Assembly (NCBI GenBank): GCA_910579845.1
Contig: CAJTWL010000020.1
Coordinates: 1 to 41,541, forward strand
DNA from: an uncultured Muribaculaceae bacterium
GTDB lineage: Bacteria; Bacteroidota; Bacteroidia; Bacteroidales; Muribaculaceae
Direction of reading: 5' to 3'
DNA: 41,541 bases
Position numbers and translations under genes: made by a program. Shown in pieces: positions 16,033-25,531 of the stretch (position 1 is its first letter; every line of letters begins with the position of its first letter). The notes beneath the pieces are model-generated. The model was given only the letters and a program-made list of their open reading frames with translations, was not told the DNA's origin and made no database searches.

Positions 16033-16731
16033 TTAAGGCAGGATCTCGGCAAAAAGCCAGAACCATGCCACCGGAGTCAATATCGTGAGACAAGACAGAA
16101 TCACCTTAGTGCGATAGTCTTCATCCCCTTTAGCTCCAAGAAACTTTGCTCCTTTCCAGATTATATATATTGTCCATATAGGCAATAACCCCCAGACAGG
16201 TGCCAATATGGGGAATAGTCTGTATAATATATAAAACAAACACAGGCTGCAAAAACCAGTCATCAGATAGATTTTTCCGTAATCTTTTACTATCTGTTCG
16301 GCAGGCTGTCTTGTCAATAGCCATTTTCCACAAAGCACAGTTGTGAAATAACCGAAAAATATCGATATAAAGGTCACTACAGCATTTACCATCGAAGTTA
16401 TTACTGTTGATTCAGAATCATAGAACAACTGGGTAAAGCTTACGGCAGACGCTAAAGCTATAAGCGGATAGAAACATTCGGAAGCGAATTTTTCAGCCGA
16501 AATTTTTGAACGTCTCAATGCTTTGAAACCCTCGACAGGATTGAACATTGCAAGAATCATCATTATAAAGAGACTTCGTTTAGCCGAAGACACCTCCGCG
16601 GTCTGACCATTCCACTTCTCCGGCTCCTCCAGAAGCTCCTCCTCAATCGAATCCTCTATGGAATATTCCGACTGGTAACATTTCTGCTCCTCGGCTTTAT
16701 CCTCCTCCAAATTATATAAATTGTTTTCCAT
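16033..16731 (-). CDS. Yip1-family integral membrane protein
   Basis: A 232-residue membrane protein of the Yip1 type. The first about 45 residues are acidic (EEDKAEEQ, EDSIEEELLEEPE). Then comes MMILAMFNPVEGFKALRRSKIS, a typical Yip1 entry helix with NPxxGF. About five hydrophobic segments complete it. Function in bacteria is not established. The reading frame is open further upstream to 16830, but that part would overlap the mutB terminator, and the ATG at 16731 (MENNLYNLEED) fits better. It is followed by smpB on the same strand. Confidence 0.72.
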   Translation of the reverse strand: MENNLYNLEEDKAEEQKCYQSEYSIEDSIEEELLEEPEKWNGQTAEVSSAKRSLFIMMILAMFNPVEGFKALRRSKISAEKFASECFYPLIALASAVSFTQLFYDSESTVITSMVNAVVTFISIFFGYFTTVLCGKWLLTRQPAEQIVKDYGKIYLMTGFCSLCLFYILYRLFPILAPVWGLLPIWTIYIIWKGAKFLGAKGDEDYRTKVILSCLTILTPVAWFWLFAEILP

Positions 16732-16805
16732 ACAAAATACGGGATGATCAGTTATGCTATACCGGATTATCCGGTTCAAGAGTCTATCTCTTAATGAGAT
16801 TAAGA

Positions 16806-16837
16806 GGGAGCGGAAACCGTATACGGTCACCGCTCCC
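16806..16837 (-). terminator. Hairpin after mutB
   Basis: GGGAGCGG (16806-16813) pairs with CCGCTCCC (16830-16837), with the inner palindrome ACCGTATACGGT between. The stem is strong. There is no clean T-run on the minus side, so a role as mutB terminator is likely but not certain. Confidence 0.6.
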
Positions 16838-16857
16838 GTTATTATTTTAATCAGTTA

Positions 16858-18999
16858 TTATTCGGCACGATCCTCGTTAAGAAGACGAATCATTTCGATT
16901 GCGCTCTTCGGGATACGTGTGCCGGGACCAAAGATAGCGGCTACACCTGCTTTGTAAAGGAAGTCATAGTCCTGTGCAGGTATAACACCACCGGCTGTTA
17001 CCATGATATCCTCACGTCCGAGCTTCTTAAGCTCTTCTATTACCTGAGGAACAAGTGTTTTATGACCTGCGGCAAGTGATGATACACCAAGAATATGAAC
17101 ATCGTTCTCTACAGCCTGACGAGCAGCCTCTGCCGGAGTCTGGAACAACGGACCCATATCAACATCAAATCCGCAGTCAGCATAACCTGTTGCAACTACC
17201 TTGGCACCACGGTCGTGACCGTCCTGACCCATCTTGGCAATCATGATACGCGGCTGACGACCTTCGCGAGCGGCGAAATCCGCAACGGCTTTTCTGGCTT
17301 CCTCGAACTCGGGATCACCTTTCTCTTCGTTTGAATACACTCCTGAAATAGTTTTGATTACTGCTTTATAACGACCGACAACAGCCTCGCAGGCATCTGA
17401 AATCTCACCGAGAGAAGCTCTCAGCCCCGCTGCTTTGACTGCAAGGTCGAGAAGATTACCCTTGGATGGATCTTTCACAGCCTCTGTAATCTTGGCGAGA
17501 GCCTCCTGTACGGCAGCCTCGTCACGGTTCTTACGGAGTTCTGCAAGACGCTCGCACTGTTCTTTACGAACTTCTGTATTATCGATTTCGAGAATATCGA
17601 TAGGATCCTCATGATCAAGACGATATTTGTTGATACCTACGATTGTCTGTGTACCCTTGTCAATGTGGGCCTGAGTACGGGCAGCAGCCTCTTCGATCTT
17701 GAGTTTCGGAAGACCTGTCTCGATAGCCTTTGCCATACCGCCGAGTTTCTCTATCTCCTGAATGTGCTCCCATGCACGGTGTGCGATCTCATTTGTAAGC
17801 GACTCTACATAGTAGCTGCCTCCCCATGGATCAACCTGTTTTGTAACATAAGTCTCATCCTGGATATAAATCTGAGTATTACGTGCGATACGAGCCGAGA
17901 AGTCTGTCGGAAGTGCGATCGCCTCGTCAAGAGCGTTAGTGTGCAAAGACTGTGTATGACCGAGAACCGCACCCATAGCCTCAACACATGTACGACCGAC
18001 ATTGTTGAACGGATCCTGCTCTGTAAGCGACCATCCTGAAGTCTGGCAGTGTGTACGGAGAGCAAGTGATTTCGGATTCTTGGGATTGAACTGTTTTACG
18101 ATCTTTGCCCAAAGCATACGGGCGGCACGCATCTTGGCAATCTCCATGAAATAGTTCATTGAAATACCCCAGAAGAAAGACAGACGAGGTGCGAAAGCAT
18201 CGATATCCATACCGGCATTTACTCCGGCTCTCAGATACTCAAGACCGTCTGCAAGAGTATAAGCCAACTCAATATCTGCTGTCGCACCTGCTTCCTGCAT
18301 GTGGTAACCGGAGATTGAGATTGAGTTGAACTTAGGCATATTCTTGGAAGTATATTCAAAGATATCAGCGATAATCTTCATTGAGAATGCCGGCGGATAG
18401 ATGTAAGTGTTACGAACCATAAACTCCTTGAGGATATCGTTCTGGATCGTACCGGCCATTTCATCGAGTCTGGCGCCCTGCTCGAGTCCTGCATTGATAT
18501 AGAATGCCAATACCGGAAGAACACCACCGTTCATTGTCATTGACACTGACATTTTATTCAATGGGATTCCATCGAAAAGGACTTTCATATCCTCTACAGA
18601 ACAGATAGACACACCTGCCTTGCCCACATCACCTACTACACGCTCATGATCAGCGTCATAACCACGGTGTGTGGGAAGGTCAAACGCTACTGAAAGACCT
18701 TTCTGACCGGAAGCGAGGTTGCGGCGATAGAATGCATTTGATTCAGCTGCGGTTGAGAATCCGGCGTACTGACGGATTGTCCATGGGCGCAAAGGATACA
18801 TGGCACTGTACGGACCACGCAGGAACGGAGGAATACCTGATACGAAATCAAGGTGCTCCATACCTTCAAGATCCTCTTTTGTATAAACTGGTTTTACCGG
18901 TATAAGCTCCGCTGTGAGCCATTCTTCACCGGAAACAGCTGGTTTGCCAGCACCGGCAAACGCTTTTTTAATATCTATTTCTTTAAAATTAGGTCTCAT
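16858..18999 (-). CDS. mutB: Methylmalonyl-CoA mutase, large subunit
   Basis: A 713-residue catalytic subunit that interconverts succinyl-CoA and (R)-methylmalonyl-CoA with adenosylcobalamin, the key step towards propionate in Bacteroidales. The N-terminal TIM barrel is visible (TIRQYAGFSTA, AFDLPTHRGYD, VSMTMNGGVLP). The C-terminal B12 domain has the lower-ligand motif GQDGHDRG with H595, followed by GVSSLAAGHKTL and VTAGGVIP. Full length. It starts 2 bp after mutA, so the two are translated from one message. The MeaB/ArgK chaperone and the epimerase that often accompany it are not in this window. Confidence 0.97.
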   Translation of the reverse strand: MRPNFKEIDIKKAFAGAGKPAVSGEEWLTAELIPVKPVYTKEDLEGMEHLDFVSGIPPFLRGPYSAMYPLRPWTIRQYAGFSTAAESNAFYRRNLASGQKGLSVAFDLPTHRGYDADHERVVGDVGKAGVSICSVEDMKVLFDGIPLNKMSVSMTMNGGVLPVLAFYINAGLEQGARLDEMAGTIQNDILKEFMVRNTYIYPPAFSMKIIADIFEYTSKNMPKFNSISISGYHMQEAGATADIELAYTLADGLEYLRAGVNAGMDIDAFAPRLSFFWGISMNYFMEIAKMRAARMLWAKIVKQFNPKNPKSLALRTHCQTSGWSLTEQDPFNNVGRTCVEAMGAVLGHTQSLHTNALDEAIALPTDFSARIARNTQIYIQDETYVTKQVDPWGGSYYVESLTNEIAHRAWEHIQEIEKLGGMAKAIETGLPKLKIEEAAARTQAHIDKGTQTIVGINKYRLDHEDPIDILEIDNTEVRKEQCERLAELRKNRDEAAVQEALAKITEAVKDPSKGNLLDLAVKAAGLRASLGEISDACEAVVGRYKAVIKTISGVYSNEEKGDPEFEEARKAVADFAAREGRQPRIMIAKMGQDGHDRGAKVVATGYADCGFDVDMGPLFQTPAEAARQAVENDVHILGVSSLAAGHKTLVPQVIEELKKLGREDIMVTAGGVIPAQDYDFLYKAGVAAIFGPGTRIPKSAIEMIRLLNEDRAE

Positions 19000-19001
19000 G
19001 A

Positions 19002-20858
19002 TTATTTGAGGAGTTTTGCGTTAAAACCATTAAGAGTGTCAAGCACATTTACTTTCACGTGGATAAAGTTCTCTATGCCCTGAGCCTTCAGGTCCTCCAT
19101 ACATGCAGGAGCTCCGGCTACAACAAACATTGCGCGTCCGTTAAGCTCTTTGTAGGCTTCTGGAGCATACTGTGCATATTCATCATCGCTTGAGCAGAGA
19201 ACAACGACATCAGCACCCTTCTCAATAGCGGCATCCACGCCCTCTTTGACTGTCTGGAAGCCGATATTGTCTATGATCTCATATCCTGCACATCCGAAGA
19301 AGTTTGATGAGAACTGTGCGCGTGCAAGACGCATAGCCAGATTACCGATTGTAAGCATGAATACCTTTGGACGGTGAGCCGCACGCTCTGTGTCAAGGCG
19401 CAATTGCTCAAACTGGCTTGCAGCGCGGTCGAAGTTCAGATATTCGACAGCCCCGTCAGCAACCTCTTCCTTGCAGCAACAGCACTTGCATGACTCAGAC
19501 TCCTTGAATTTCTCAAGAGCCTTTTCATTAAAGTTAGGATACTGGTTGGTACCGAGAAGATTCTCTTTGCGGCGAGCCACATCAAGATGACGTTTAACAC
19601 CGGACTCGTTAACCTTAGCCTGAATCTCACCTTTTGCAAGCATTGCGGCAAATCCATCGTTATCCTCAACTTCATTAAATACTTTCCATGCCTGTTCTGC
19701 GATAGAAGCAGTGAGAGTCTCGATATAATAAGAGCCACCTGCTGGATCCACCACCTTGTCAAGGTGCGATTCCTCACGAAGAAGAACCTGCTGGTTTCTC
19801 GCGATTCTCTCGCTGAACTCATCCGGGCATTTGTAGCAAAGGTCGAAAGGCAGAGTCTCAAGAGAGTCCACACCGGACAATGCCGCACTCATGGTTTCTG
19901 TCATTGAACGCAGCAGGTTAACATGAGAATCATAAAGAGTCTGGTTGAACATACTTGTTGAGGCATGTACAAACATCTTGCACGCATTCTTGTCTGCTCC
20001 ATAAGCATTAACTATTTCAGCCCAGAGCATACGTCCTGCACGGAATTTTGCAAGCTCCATGAAATAGTTTGAGGAGATACCCATATTGAATTTGATGCGG
20101 GCAGCGACCTCATCAGCTTTAAGTCCCTCCTCTGTCATCATAGTGAGCCATTCAGCACCCCATGCGAGAGCGTAACCCAGTTCCTGAGTTATAAATGCCC
20201 CTGAATTATTGAAAAGACAACTGTCGACAGCGTAGCAACGCAAACCTGCGATCTCTCTTACTGCCTCATAAAGAGCCTTGCCCTCTTTAGCCACATCTTT
20301 GTGGAATGGCAATCCGTGCTTGAGAAGACGACGGAACGGGTTATAGTCGATTGAACCGCGGAATTCTTTCTCAGCTCCTGCGGCTTTAACCACTTTAACC
20401 AATTCAGCAGCTGCCTGAACAGCCTTACCGGGACAACAGATGATATTGATTTCAATTTTCTTCAAATCTATTCCTTTGAGAATCTCGGAAAGATTTGCTT
20501 CTGTAACATCGCCATTCAGAGAGATTCCGAGAGCCTCGACACCCTTGTCGATGATGTGACGTGCATGATCGTTCATCTCCTTGGCTGTTTTGCCCTGTAC
20601 TGCTTGACGAATAAGCCAGTTGTTATTGTCGCGTGTTCCCCTTACGTAAGGAAATTCACCCGGCAGAGAGCCGATAGTCGACAATCCTTCAATGTCTTCC
20701 TTTCTGTAGAACGGTTGAACATTGAAGCCTTCATTTGTGCGCCAGACAAGTTTCTTGTCAAAATCCGCACCCTTCAAGTCGGCAACGATTTTTGCCTTCC
20801 ACTCTTCGGTGGACACAGGCGAAAACGCGTCGAAAAGAGTTTCGTTGTTTTTTGCCAT
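19002..20858 (-). CDS. mutA: Methylmalonyl-CoA mutase, small subunit
   Basis: A 618-residue non-catalytic partner of MutB. It keeps the mutase barrel (EWKAKIVADLKGADF, VRGTRDNNNWLIRQ, MGISSNYFMELAKFRAGRML). Its C-terminal B12-like domain lacks the DxHxxG cobalamin motif, as expected for this subunit. Residues 457-462 read CKCCCC in the linker between the barrel and the C-terminal domain (ESESCKCCCCKEE), which is unusual. The frame is intact on both sides. A likely promoter with TAACTTTG on the minus strand (20934-20941) lies 75 bp upstream. No cobalamin riboswitch is visible in this short leader. Confidence 0.95.
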   Translation of the reverse strand: MAKNNETLFDAFSPVSTEEWKAKIVADLKGADFDKKLVWRTNEGFNVQPFYRKEDIEGLSTIGSLPGEFPYVRGTRDNNNWLIRQAVQGKTAKEMNDHARHIIDKGVEALGISLNGDVTEANLSEILKGIDLKKIEINIICCPGKAVQAAAELVKVVKAAGAEKEFRGSIDYNPFRRLLKHGLPFHKDVAKEGKALYEAVREIAGLRCYAVDSCLFNNSGAFITQELGYALAWGAEWLTMMTEEGLKADEVAARIKFNMGISSNYFMELAKFRAGRMLWAEIVNAYGADKNACKMFVHASTSMFNQTLYDSHVNLLRSMTETMSAALSGVDSLETLPFDLCYKCPDEFSERIARNQQVLLREESHLDKVVDPAGGSYYIETLTASIAEQAWKVFNEVEDNDGFAAMLAKGEIQAKVNESGVKRHLDVARRKENLLGTNQYPNFNEKALEKFKESESCKCCCCKEEVADGAVEYLNFDRAASQFEQLRLDTERAAHRPKVFMLTIGNLAMRLARAQFSSNFFGCAGYEIIDNIGFQTVKEGVDAAIEKGADVVVLCSSDDEYAQYAPEAYKELNGRAMFVVAGAPACMEDLKAQGIENFIHVKVNVLDTLNGFNAKLLK

Positions 20859-20933
20859 TGCTAATTAGCTTTGTTTATGATATAGATTGGTTTAATAATT
20901 TCTAAACAGGACCCGTCGATCCATAGATTACTA

Positions 20934-20963
20934 CAAAGTTACATAATATTTGACTAATTTGAA
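20934..20963 (-). promoter_or_regulatory. Probable mutAB promoter
   Basis: On the minus strand TAACTTTG (20934-20941) is preceded, after 19 bp, by TTC in place of the consensus TTG. The -7 box is perfect and the -33 box is weak. It would give a leader of roughly 70 nt. Confidence 0.45.
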
Positions 20964-21054
20964 ATTTATAAAAGATATTTTTGACTAAGAAAATTAACAT
21001 TCCTTTGCATGAAGATTTATTTCCTGCAATATAAAAATACACATCTCAAATACC

Positions 21055-21777
21055 TTATTGTACCCGTTTATCGCGACACGTCAGAACTCTTGCCGGAAAA
21101 TCCTCTACCATCTGCATGTTATGTGTCGCCATAATAACGGCATGTCCCTCATCGGCAAGACGATGAAGCAATGCCACAATCTGATATCCTGTCTGAGGAT
21201 CGAGATTTCCTGTAGGCTCGTCGGCCAATATCAGTTTCGGCTTATTCAGTAATGCACGGGCTATTACAATGCGTTGCTGCTCACCGCCACTCAATTCGTG
21301 GGGCATTTTGTAGCTCTTATTCTCCATCCCTACAGCAGCAAGTACTTCATCTATTCTATGTTCTATGCTTTCTTTGTTCTTCCAGCCGGTAGCCTGCAAC
21401 ACAAAACGCAGATTAGCACGTGCCGAGCGATCCTGAAGCAGCTGAAAGTCCTGAAAAACAATTCCTATTTCTCTTCTAAGCATCGGAATATCCTTCCCCT
21501 TTATCTTCATGAGATCTCGACCCAGCACAAAAGCCCTGTCGCCATATGCGATCTTTACCTCTGAATAAAGTGTCTTCAACAGTGAACTCTTTCCACTTCC
21601 AACCTTTCCGACAAGATAACAGAATTCACCCGGAAGTACCTTAAAAGTAACCTTCTTCATCACGACTTTATCAGCACGCTCTATATCCACTCCCTCGTAG
21701 TCCACCACAGGAGATTCGCCAGATGCCAAAGACTCGTAGATGTTTTCACTTGATTCTCTATCTTTTATACTATTCAT
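21055..21777 (-). CDS. ftsE: Cell division ATP-binding protein FtsE (ABC ATPase)
   Basis: A 240-residue ABC ATPase. It most closely fits FtsE, which with FtsX controls cell-wall hydrolases at the division site. Walker A is GKVGSGKSS, the Q-loop lies in VFQDFQLL, the signature is LSGGEQQR, Walker B is LILADEPTGNLD, and the switch histidine is in MATHN. An N-terminal extension of about 25 residues precedes the domain. The gene starts 3 bp after the radA stop. ftsX is not adjacent, so the partner is assumed to be elsewhere. A LolD-like exporter ATPase is the main alternative. Confidence 0.8.
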   Translation of the reverse strand: MNSIKDRESSENIYESLASGESPVVDYEGVDIERADKVVMKKVTFKVLPGEFCYLVGKVGSGKSSLLKTLYSEVKIAYGDRAFVLGRDLMKIKGKDIPMLRREIGIVFQDFQLLQDRSARANLRFVLQATGWKNKESIEHRIDEVLAAVGMENKSYKMPHELSGGEQQRIVIARALLNKPKLILADEPTGNLDPQTGYQIVALLHRLADEGHAVIMATHNMQMVEDFPARVLTCRDKRVQ

Positions 21778-21780
21778 CTC

Positions 21781-23151
21781 TTATCCGAATATTTCTTTAA
21801 ATACTTCCTCTATCTTAGAGACCTCTGTTATCTCTATGGAGAAAGTGTCTTTTATACCTTTTAAATTACCTTTGGGAATTACAATTTTTTTGAATCCTAA
21901 TTTTTGAGCCTCAGCCACCCGCTGTTCGATCCTTGTTATGGTGCGTATCTCTCCCGAAAGTCCAACCTCTCCGGCAAAAGCGATTCCACGAGGTATCGAT
22001 ATATCAAAATTAGAACTCATTATAGATGCCACGACAGCCATATCAATCGCAGGATCAGAAATCTTAAGACCTCCCGCAATATTCAGGAATACGTCCTTCT
22101 GTGAAAGTTTGAATCTCGCCCGCTTTTCCAGAACTGCAAGGAGCATATTCAATCTGCGCTGATCAAAGCCCGTGACTGAACGTTGTGGCGTACCATAAGC
22201 AGCCGATGACACAAGAGCCTGTACCTCGATAAGAAACGGTCGGGCACCCTCCATTGTAACACCAATAGCGATACCGCTCATCTCCTCCTCCCTATTATCG
22301 GAAAGAAGCATCTCGGAAGGATTTTTGACCTCTTTCAGTCCTTTTTGCACCATCTCGTATATTCCAATCTCATTTATCGAACCGAATCTGTTCTTTATTG
22401 CACGCAAAATTCTATAAAGATACTGTCGGTCTCCCTCAAATTGAAGTACTGTATCAACAATGTGCTCAAGGACTTTCGGACCGGCTATCGCCCCATCCTT
22501 ATTAATATGACCGACAAGTATCACAGGGACACCGGATTCCTTTGCATACCGCAGCAAAGAAGCGGCACAGTCTCTGACCTGAGACACACTTCCGGCAGCG
22601 GATTCTATATCAGGGGAGCATATTGTCTGTATCGAATCTACTATCAAAAGCTCTGGCTCTACATTTTCTATTTCATTGAAAATATTGTCAAGATCTGTCT
22701 CACATAGAATATATGTATTCTCGGATATCTTGCCAAGCCGATCTGCCCTGAGTTTTAATTGGGAAGCACTCTCCTCTCCTGATACATAAAGAATCTTTTT
22801 ATTCCTTATCGAAAGAATATTCTGCAGTAAAAGAGTGGACTTTCCGATTCCGGGTTCTCCTCCGATCAAAGTAAGGCTGCCAGCAACCAGACCACCTCCC
22901 AAAACACGATTCAGTTCTGATGAAGGCATCCTTAAACGCATCTCTTCCTTTATTTCAATATCGGAAAGTTTTATGGGACGGGAGCTTTTTACAAGCCCTC
23001 TGCCGGTTTTTGCATTACTTTTCGATTTTGCAGATACACGCTCCTCCACAAATGAGTTCCATTCCCCACACGAAGGGCAACGTCCCAGCCATTTGGGACT
23101 TTCGTATCCGCAGTTATTACAAAAAAAGACGCTTTTAGTCTGTTTTGCCAT
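21781..23151 (-). CDS. radA: DNA repair protein RadA
   Basis: A 456-residue RecA-like ATPase that helps process recombination intermediates. It has the N-terminal C4 zinc finger (CNNCGYESPKWLGRCPSCG), Walker A GGEPGIGKST and the RadA-specific KNRFGS motif. A C-terminal Lon-like domain follows (AGEVGLSGEIRTITRIEQR). Full length. It is divergent from mdh. A TAAATTTG box on the minus strand (23069-23076 region shifted by promoter spacing; read at 23169-23176) could be its -7 element. It is followed directly by ftsE. Confidence 0.97.
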   Translation of the reverse strand: MAKQTKSVFFCNNCGYESPKWLGRCPSCGEWNSFVEERVSAKSKSNAKTGRGLVKSSRPIKLSDIEIKEEMRLRMPSSELNRVLGGGLVAGSLTLIGGEPGIGKSTLLLQNILSIRNKKILYVSGEESASQLKLRADRLGKISENTYILCETDLDNIFNEIENVEPELLIVDSIQTICSPDIESAAGSVSQVRDCAASLLRYAKESGVPVILVGHINKDGAIAGPKVLEHIVDTVLQFEGDRQYLYRILRAIKNRFGSINEIGIYEMVQKGLKEVKNPSEMLLSDNREEEMSGIAIGVTMEGARPFLIEVQALVSSAAYGTPQRSVTGFDQRRLNMLLAVLEKRARFKLSQKDVFLNIAGGLKISDPAIDMAVVASIMSSNFDISIPRGIAFAGEVGLSGEIRTITRIEQRVAEAQKLGFKKIVIPKGNLKGIKDTFSIEITEVSKIEEVFKEIFG

Positions 23152-23244
23152 TGCTATAATAGTTTATGCAAATTTAAGAATTTATTTAAGAACATTTACT
23201 CCTTAGTATACATTATAATTACAAAAACAAATTTTTAGAATATT

Positions 23245-24258
23245 ATGAATTATCTAAGTAATGACAAATTGCTGATTGTAGGAGCCGGAGGCATGATAGG
23301 CTCAAACATGGCACAAACAGCCATAATGATGCGGCTTACACCAAACATCTGCCTGTACGATCCCTACCTCAAAGGTCTCGAAGGGGTAGCTGAAGAGATG
23401 ATGCATTGTGGTTTCGATGGATTAAGACTCAGTTTCACTGATGACATTGAAAAGGCTTTTACAGGTGCAAAATACATCGTTTCTTCCGGAGGGGCTCCGC
23501 GAAAAGCAGGTATGACACGAGAGGACTTGTTAAGAGGCAATGCCGGTATAGCCGAAGATTTCGGAAAAAATGTAAAAAAATACTGTCCTGATGTAAAACA
23601 TATTGTAGTGATTTTTAACCCGGCAGATATTACAGGACTTATAACGTTGCTGTATTCCGGTTTGACAACGGAACGAGTCTCAACACTTGCCGCACTTGAC
23701 AGCACCCGCTTGCGTAGTGAACTCTCAAAATATTTTAATATTCCACCAGACTCCATTATAAATGCACGTACATACGGCGGTCACGGTGAACAGATGGCAG
23801 TTTTCGCATCCACAACTAATGTTGACGGCAAGCCACTTGTCGATCTTATCAGCACAAGCGCTCTACCTGAAAACAATTGGGAGGAAATTAAAAACAAAGT
23901 CGTTCAAGGAGGTAAGAATATAATAGAATTACGAGGAAGAAGTTCATTCCAAAGCCCGGCATATTTATCCATTGAGATGATAGCAGCTGCAATGGGAGGC
24001 AAACCATTTACCTGGCCGGCCGGCGTTTATGTCAATGATGACCGTTTCCATAATATAATGATGGCAATGGAAACGACAATAGATAAAACGGGGATCCATT
24101 TTAAGATGCCGACTGGTACTCTTGAAGAGAACACATCCCTTTACAATAGTTATACCCACCTGTGCCATCTGCGTGACGAAGTAATCGGTCTGGGGATCAT
24201 GCCACCAATTTCGGAATGGGGTAAATTAAATCCAAACATGCTCAAGAAAACAATATAA
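23245..24258 (+). CDS. mdh: Malate dehydrogenase
   Basis: A 337-residue NAD-dependent malate/lactate dehydrogenase family enzyme that converts oxaloacetate to malate, on the fermentative route to succinate. The Rossmann motif is VGAGGMIGSN (residues 12-21). Substrate arginines lie in GGAPRKAGMTREDLL. The catalytic pair is the Asp in LDSTRLRSEL and the His in YGGHGEQM. It is somewhat longer than classical MDH, as is usual in Bacteroidales. It is divergent from radA and ends in a strong terminator, so it is a single-gene unit. Confidence 0.92.
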   Translation: MNYLSNDKLLIVGAGGMIGSNMAQTAIMMRLTPNICLYDPYLKGLEGVAEEMMHCGFDGLRLSFTDDIEKAFTGAKYIVSSGGAPRKAGMTREDLLRGNAGIAEDFGKNVKKYCPDVKHIVVIFNPADITGLITLLYSGLTTERVSTLAALDSTRLRSELSKYFNIPPDSIINARTYGGHGEQMAVFASTTNVDGKPLVDLISTSALPENNWEEIKNKVVQGGKNIIELRGRSSFQSPAYLSIEMIAAAMGGKPFTWPAGVYVNDDRFHNIMMAMETTIDKTGIHFKMPTGTLEENTSLYNSYTHLCHLRDEVIGLGIMPPISEWGKLNPNMLKKTI

Positions 24259-24276
24259 TTCTCTTTAAAATCAATT

Positions 24277-24321
24277 TTAGACTCCGTTTCCTGTTTTACT
24301 TACTCAGGGAACGGAGTCTAA
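24277..24321 (+). terminator. Terminator after mdh
   Basis: TTAGACTCCGTT (24277-24288) pairs with AACGGAGTCTAA (24310-24321). The stem continues inward for five more pairs (one G-T) around an 11-nt loop. Confidence 0.85.
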
Positions 24322-24365
24322 GATTATGTTGTCAATTGAATTGATATGCCTTATAGCGGATTTAT

Positions 24366-24396
24366 TTGGAAGATTCATAATTAAAAATTATTTTTG
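24366..24396 (+). promoter_or_regulatory. Promoter for serC-serA
   Basis: TTG (24366-24368), a 20-bp spacer, and TATTTTTG (24389-24396) fit the Bacteroidetes consensus well. The leader to the serC ATG would be about 45 nt. Confidence 0.65.
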
Positions 24397-24446
24397 TTTC
24401 TGATTAGTTTATGTTACTTACTTAAACCAAATAAACAGATATTTTC

Positions 24447-25514
24447 ATGAAGAAGCACAATTTTTACGCAGGACCAAGCATTCTGAGTCCGTACACAATT
24501 CAGAAAACAGCTGAAGCAATACATGATTTCTCGGATATGGGTCTTTCTATTCTTGAGATCTCTCACCGTAGCAAACAATTTCAGGCAGTCATGGATGAAG
24601 CCGTCGCTCTTACCAAAGAATTACTTCATCTGCCGGAAAACTATCATGTGCTTTTCCTTGGTGGAGGAGCAAGCATGCAATTCTGCATGGTGCCATTCAA
24701 CTTGCTTAACAAAAAAGCCGCTTATATAAACACGGGCACATGGGCTACCAATGCTATCAAAGAGGCCAGAATATTTGGTGATGTAGAAGTTCTTGCTTCG
24801 TCTGAAGATACCAAGTTCAATTATATTCCGAAGAATTTCACAATTCCGACAGATGTAGACTATTTCCACTTCACATCAAACAATACAATCTACGGCACAG
24901 AGATCCGTCACGATTTTGACACCTCAGTTCCCGTTGTCTGCGATATGTCATCAGACATCTTCTCTCGTGAATTCGACCCCACAAAATATTCATTAATATA
25001 TGCGGGAGCTCAGAAAAACCTTGCTCCTGCCGGCGTTACAATCGTCATAGTCAAAGAAGACATCCTTGGTAAAGTAACCCGTGAAATACCTACAATGCTT
25101 GATTACCGCACTCATATCAAGAAGGGATCCATGTTCAATACACCTCCGGTGCTGCCTATCTACTCCGCATTGATGACTCTTCGTTATTACAAGGATATGG
25201 GCGGTGTCAAAGCTCTTGAAAAACTCGATCTTGAGAAAGCCAAAGTCCTTTACGACGAGATCGATCGCAACAAACTCTTCATGGGAACAGTAGCGGAAGA
25301 GGATCGTTCTATCATGAATGTCTGCTTTGTCATGAATCCGGACTATGCCGAACTTGAGAAAGAGTTCCTAGACTTCGCTACAGAGAAAGGCATAGTCGGC
25401 ATCAAAGGACACCGTTCAGTAGGCGGGTTCCGCGCATCGCTATATAACGCACTTCCGCTTGAAAGCGTAAGAGTGCTTGTTGATGCAATGAAAGAATTTG
25501 AAGCAAAACATTAA
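24447..25514 (+). CDS. serC: Phosphoserine aminotransferase
   Basis: A 355-residue PLP enzyme that makes 3-phosphoserine from 3-phosphohydroxypyruvate and glutamate. Diagnostic parts are the start KKHNFYAGPSILS, the phosphate-binding LGGGASMQF, and the PLP lysine in AGAQKNLAPAG. The C-terminal KGHRSVGGFRASLYNA completes the match. Full length. It has its own promoter and is followed after 17 bp by serA, giving a serine biosynthesis operon; the serB step is not in this window. Confidence 0.97.
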   Translation: MKKHNFYAGPSILSPYTIQKTAEAIHDFSDMGLSILEISHRSKQFQAVMDEAVALTKELLHLPENYHVLFLGGGASMQFCMVPFNLLNKKAAYINTGTWATNAIKEARIFGDVEVLASSEDTKFNYIPKNFTIPTDVDYFHFTSNNTIYGTEIRHDFDTSVPVVCDMSSDIFSREFDPTKYSLIYAGAQKNLAPAGVTIVIVKEDILGKVTREIPTMLDYRTHIKKGSMFNTPPVLPIYSALMTLRYYKDMGGVKALEKLDLEKAKVLYDEIDRNKLFMGTVAEEDRSIMNVCFVMNPDYAELEKEFLDFATEKGIVGIKGHRSVGGFRASLYNALPLESVRVLVDAMKEFEAKH

Positions 25515-25531
25515 TCAAGATATTGACTGCT

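Noticed and set aside
16732..16830. Upstream extension of the Yip1-like gene
   Set aside because: It runs into the mutB hairpin and lacks family character. The ATG at 16731 is a better start.
20859..21054. Cobalamin riboswitch in front of mutAB
   Set aside because: The leader is only about 70 nt and I saw no B12-box or the expected multi-stem fold.
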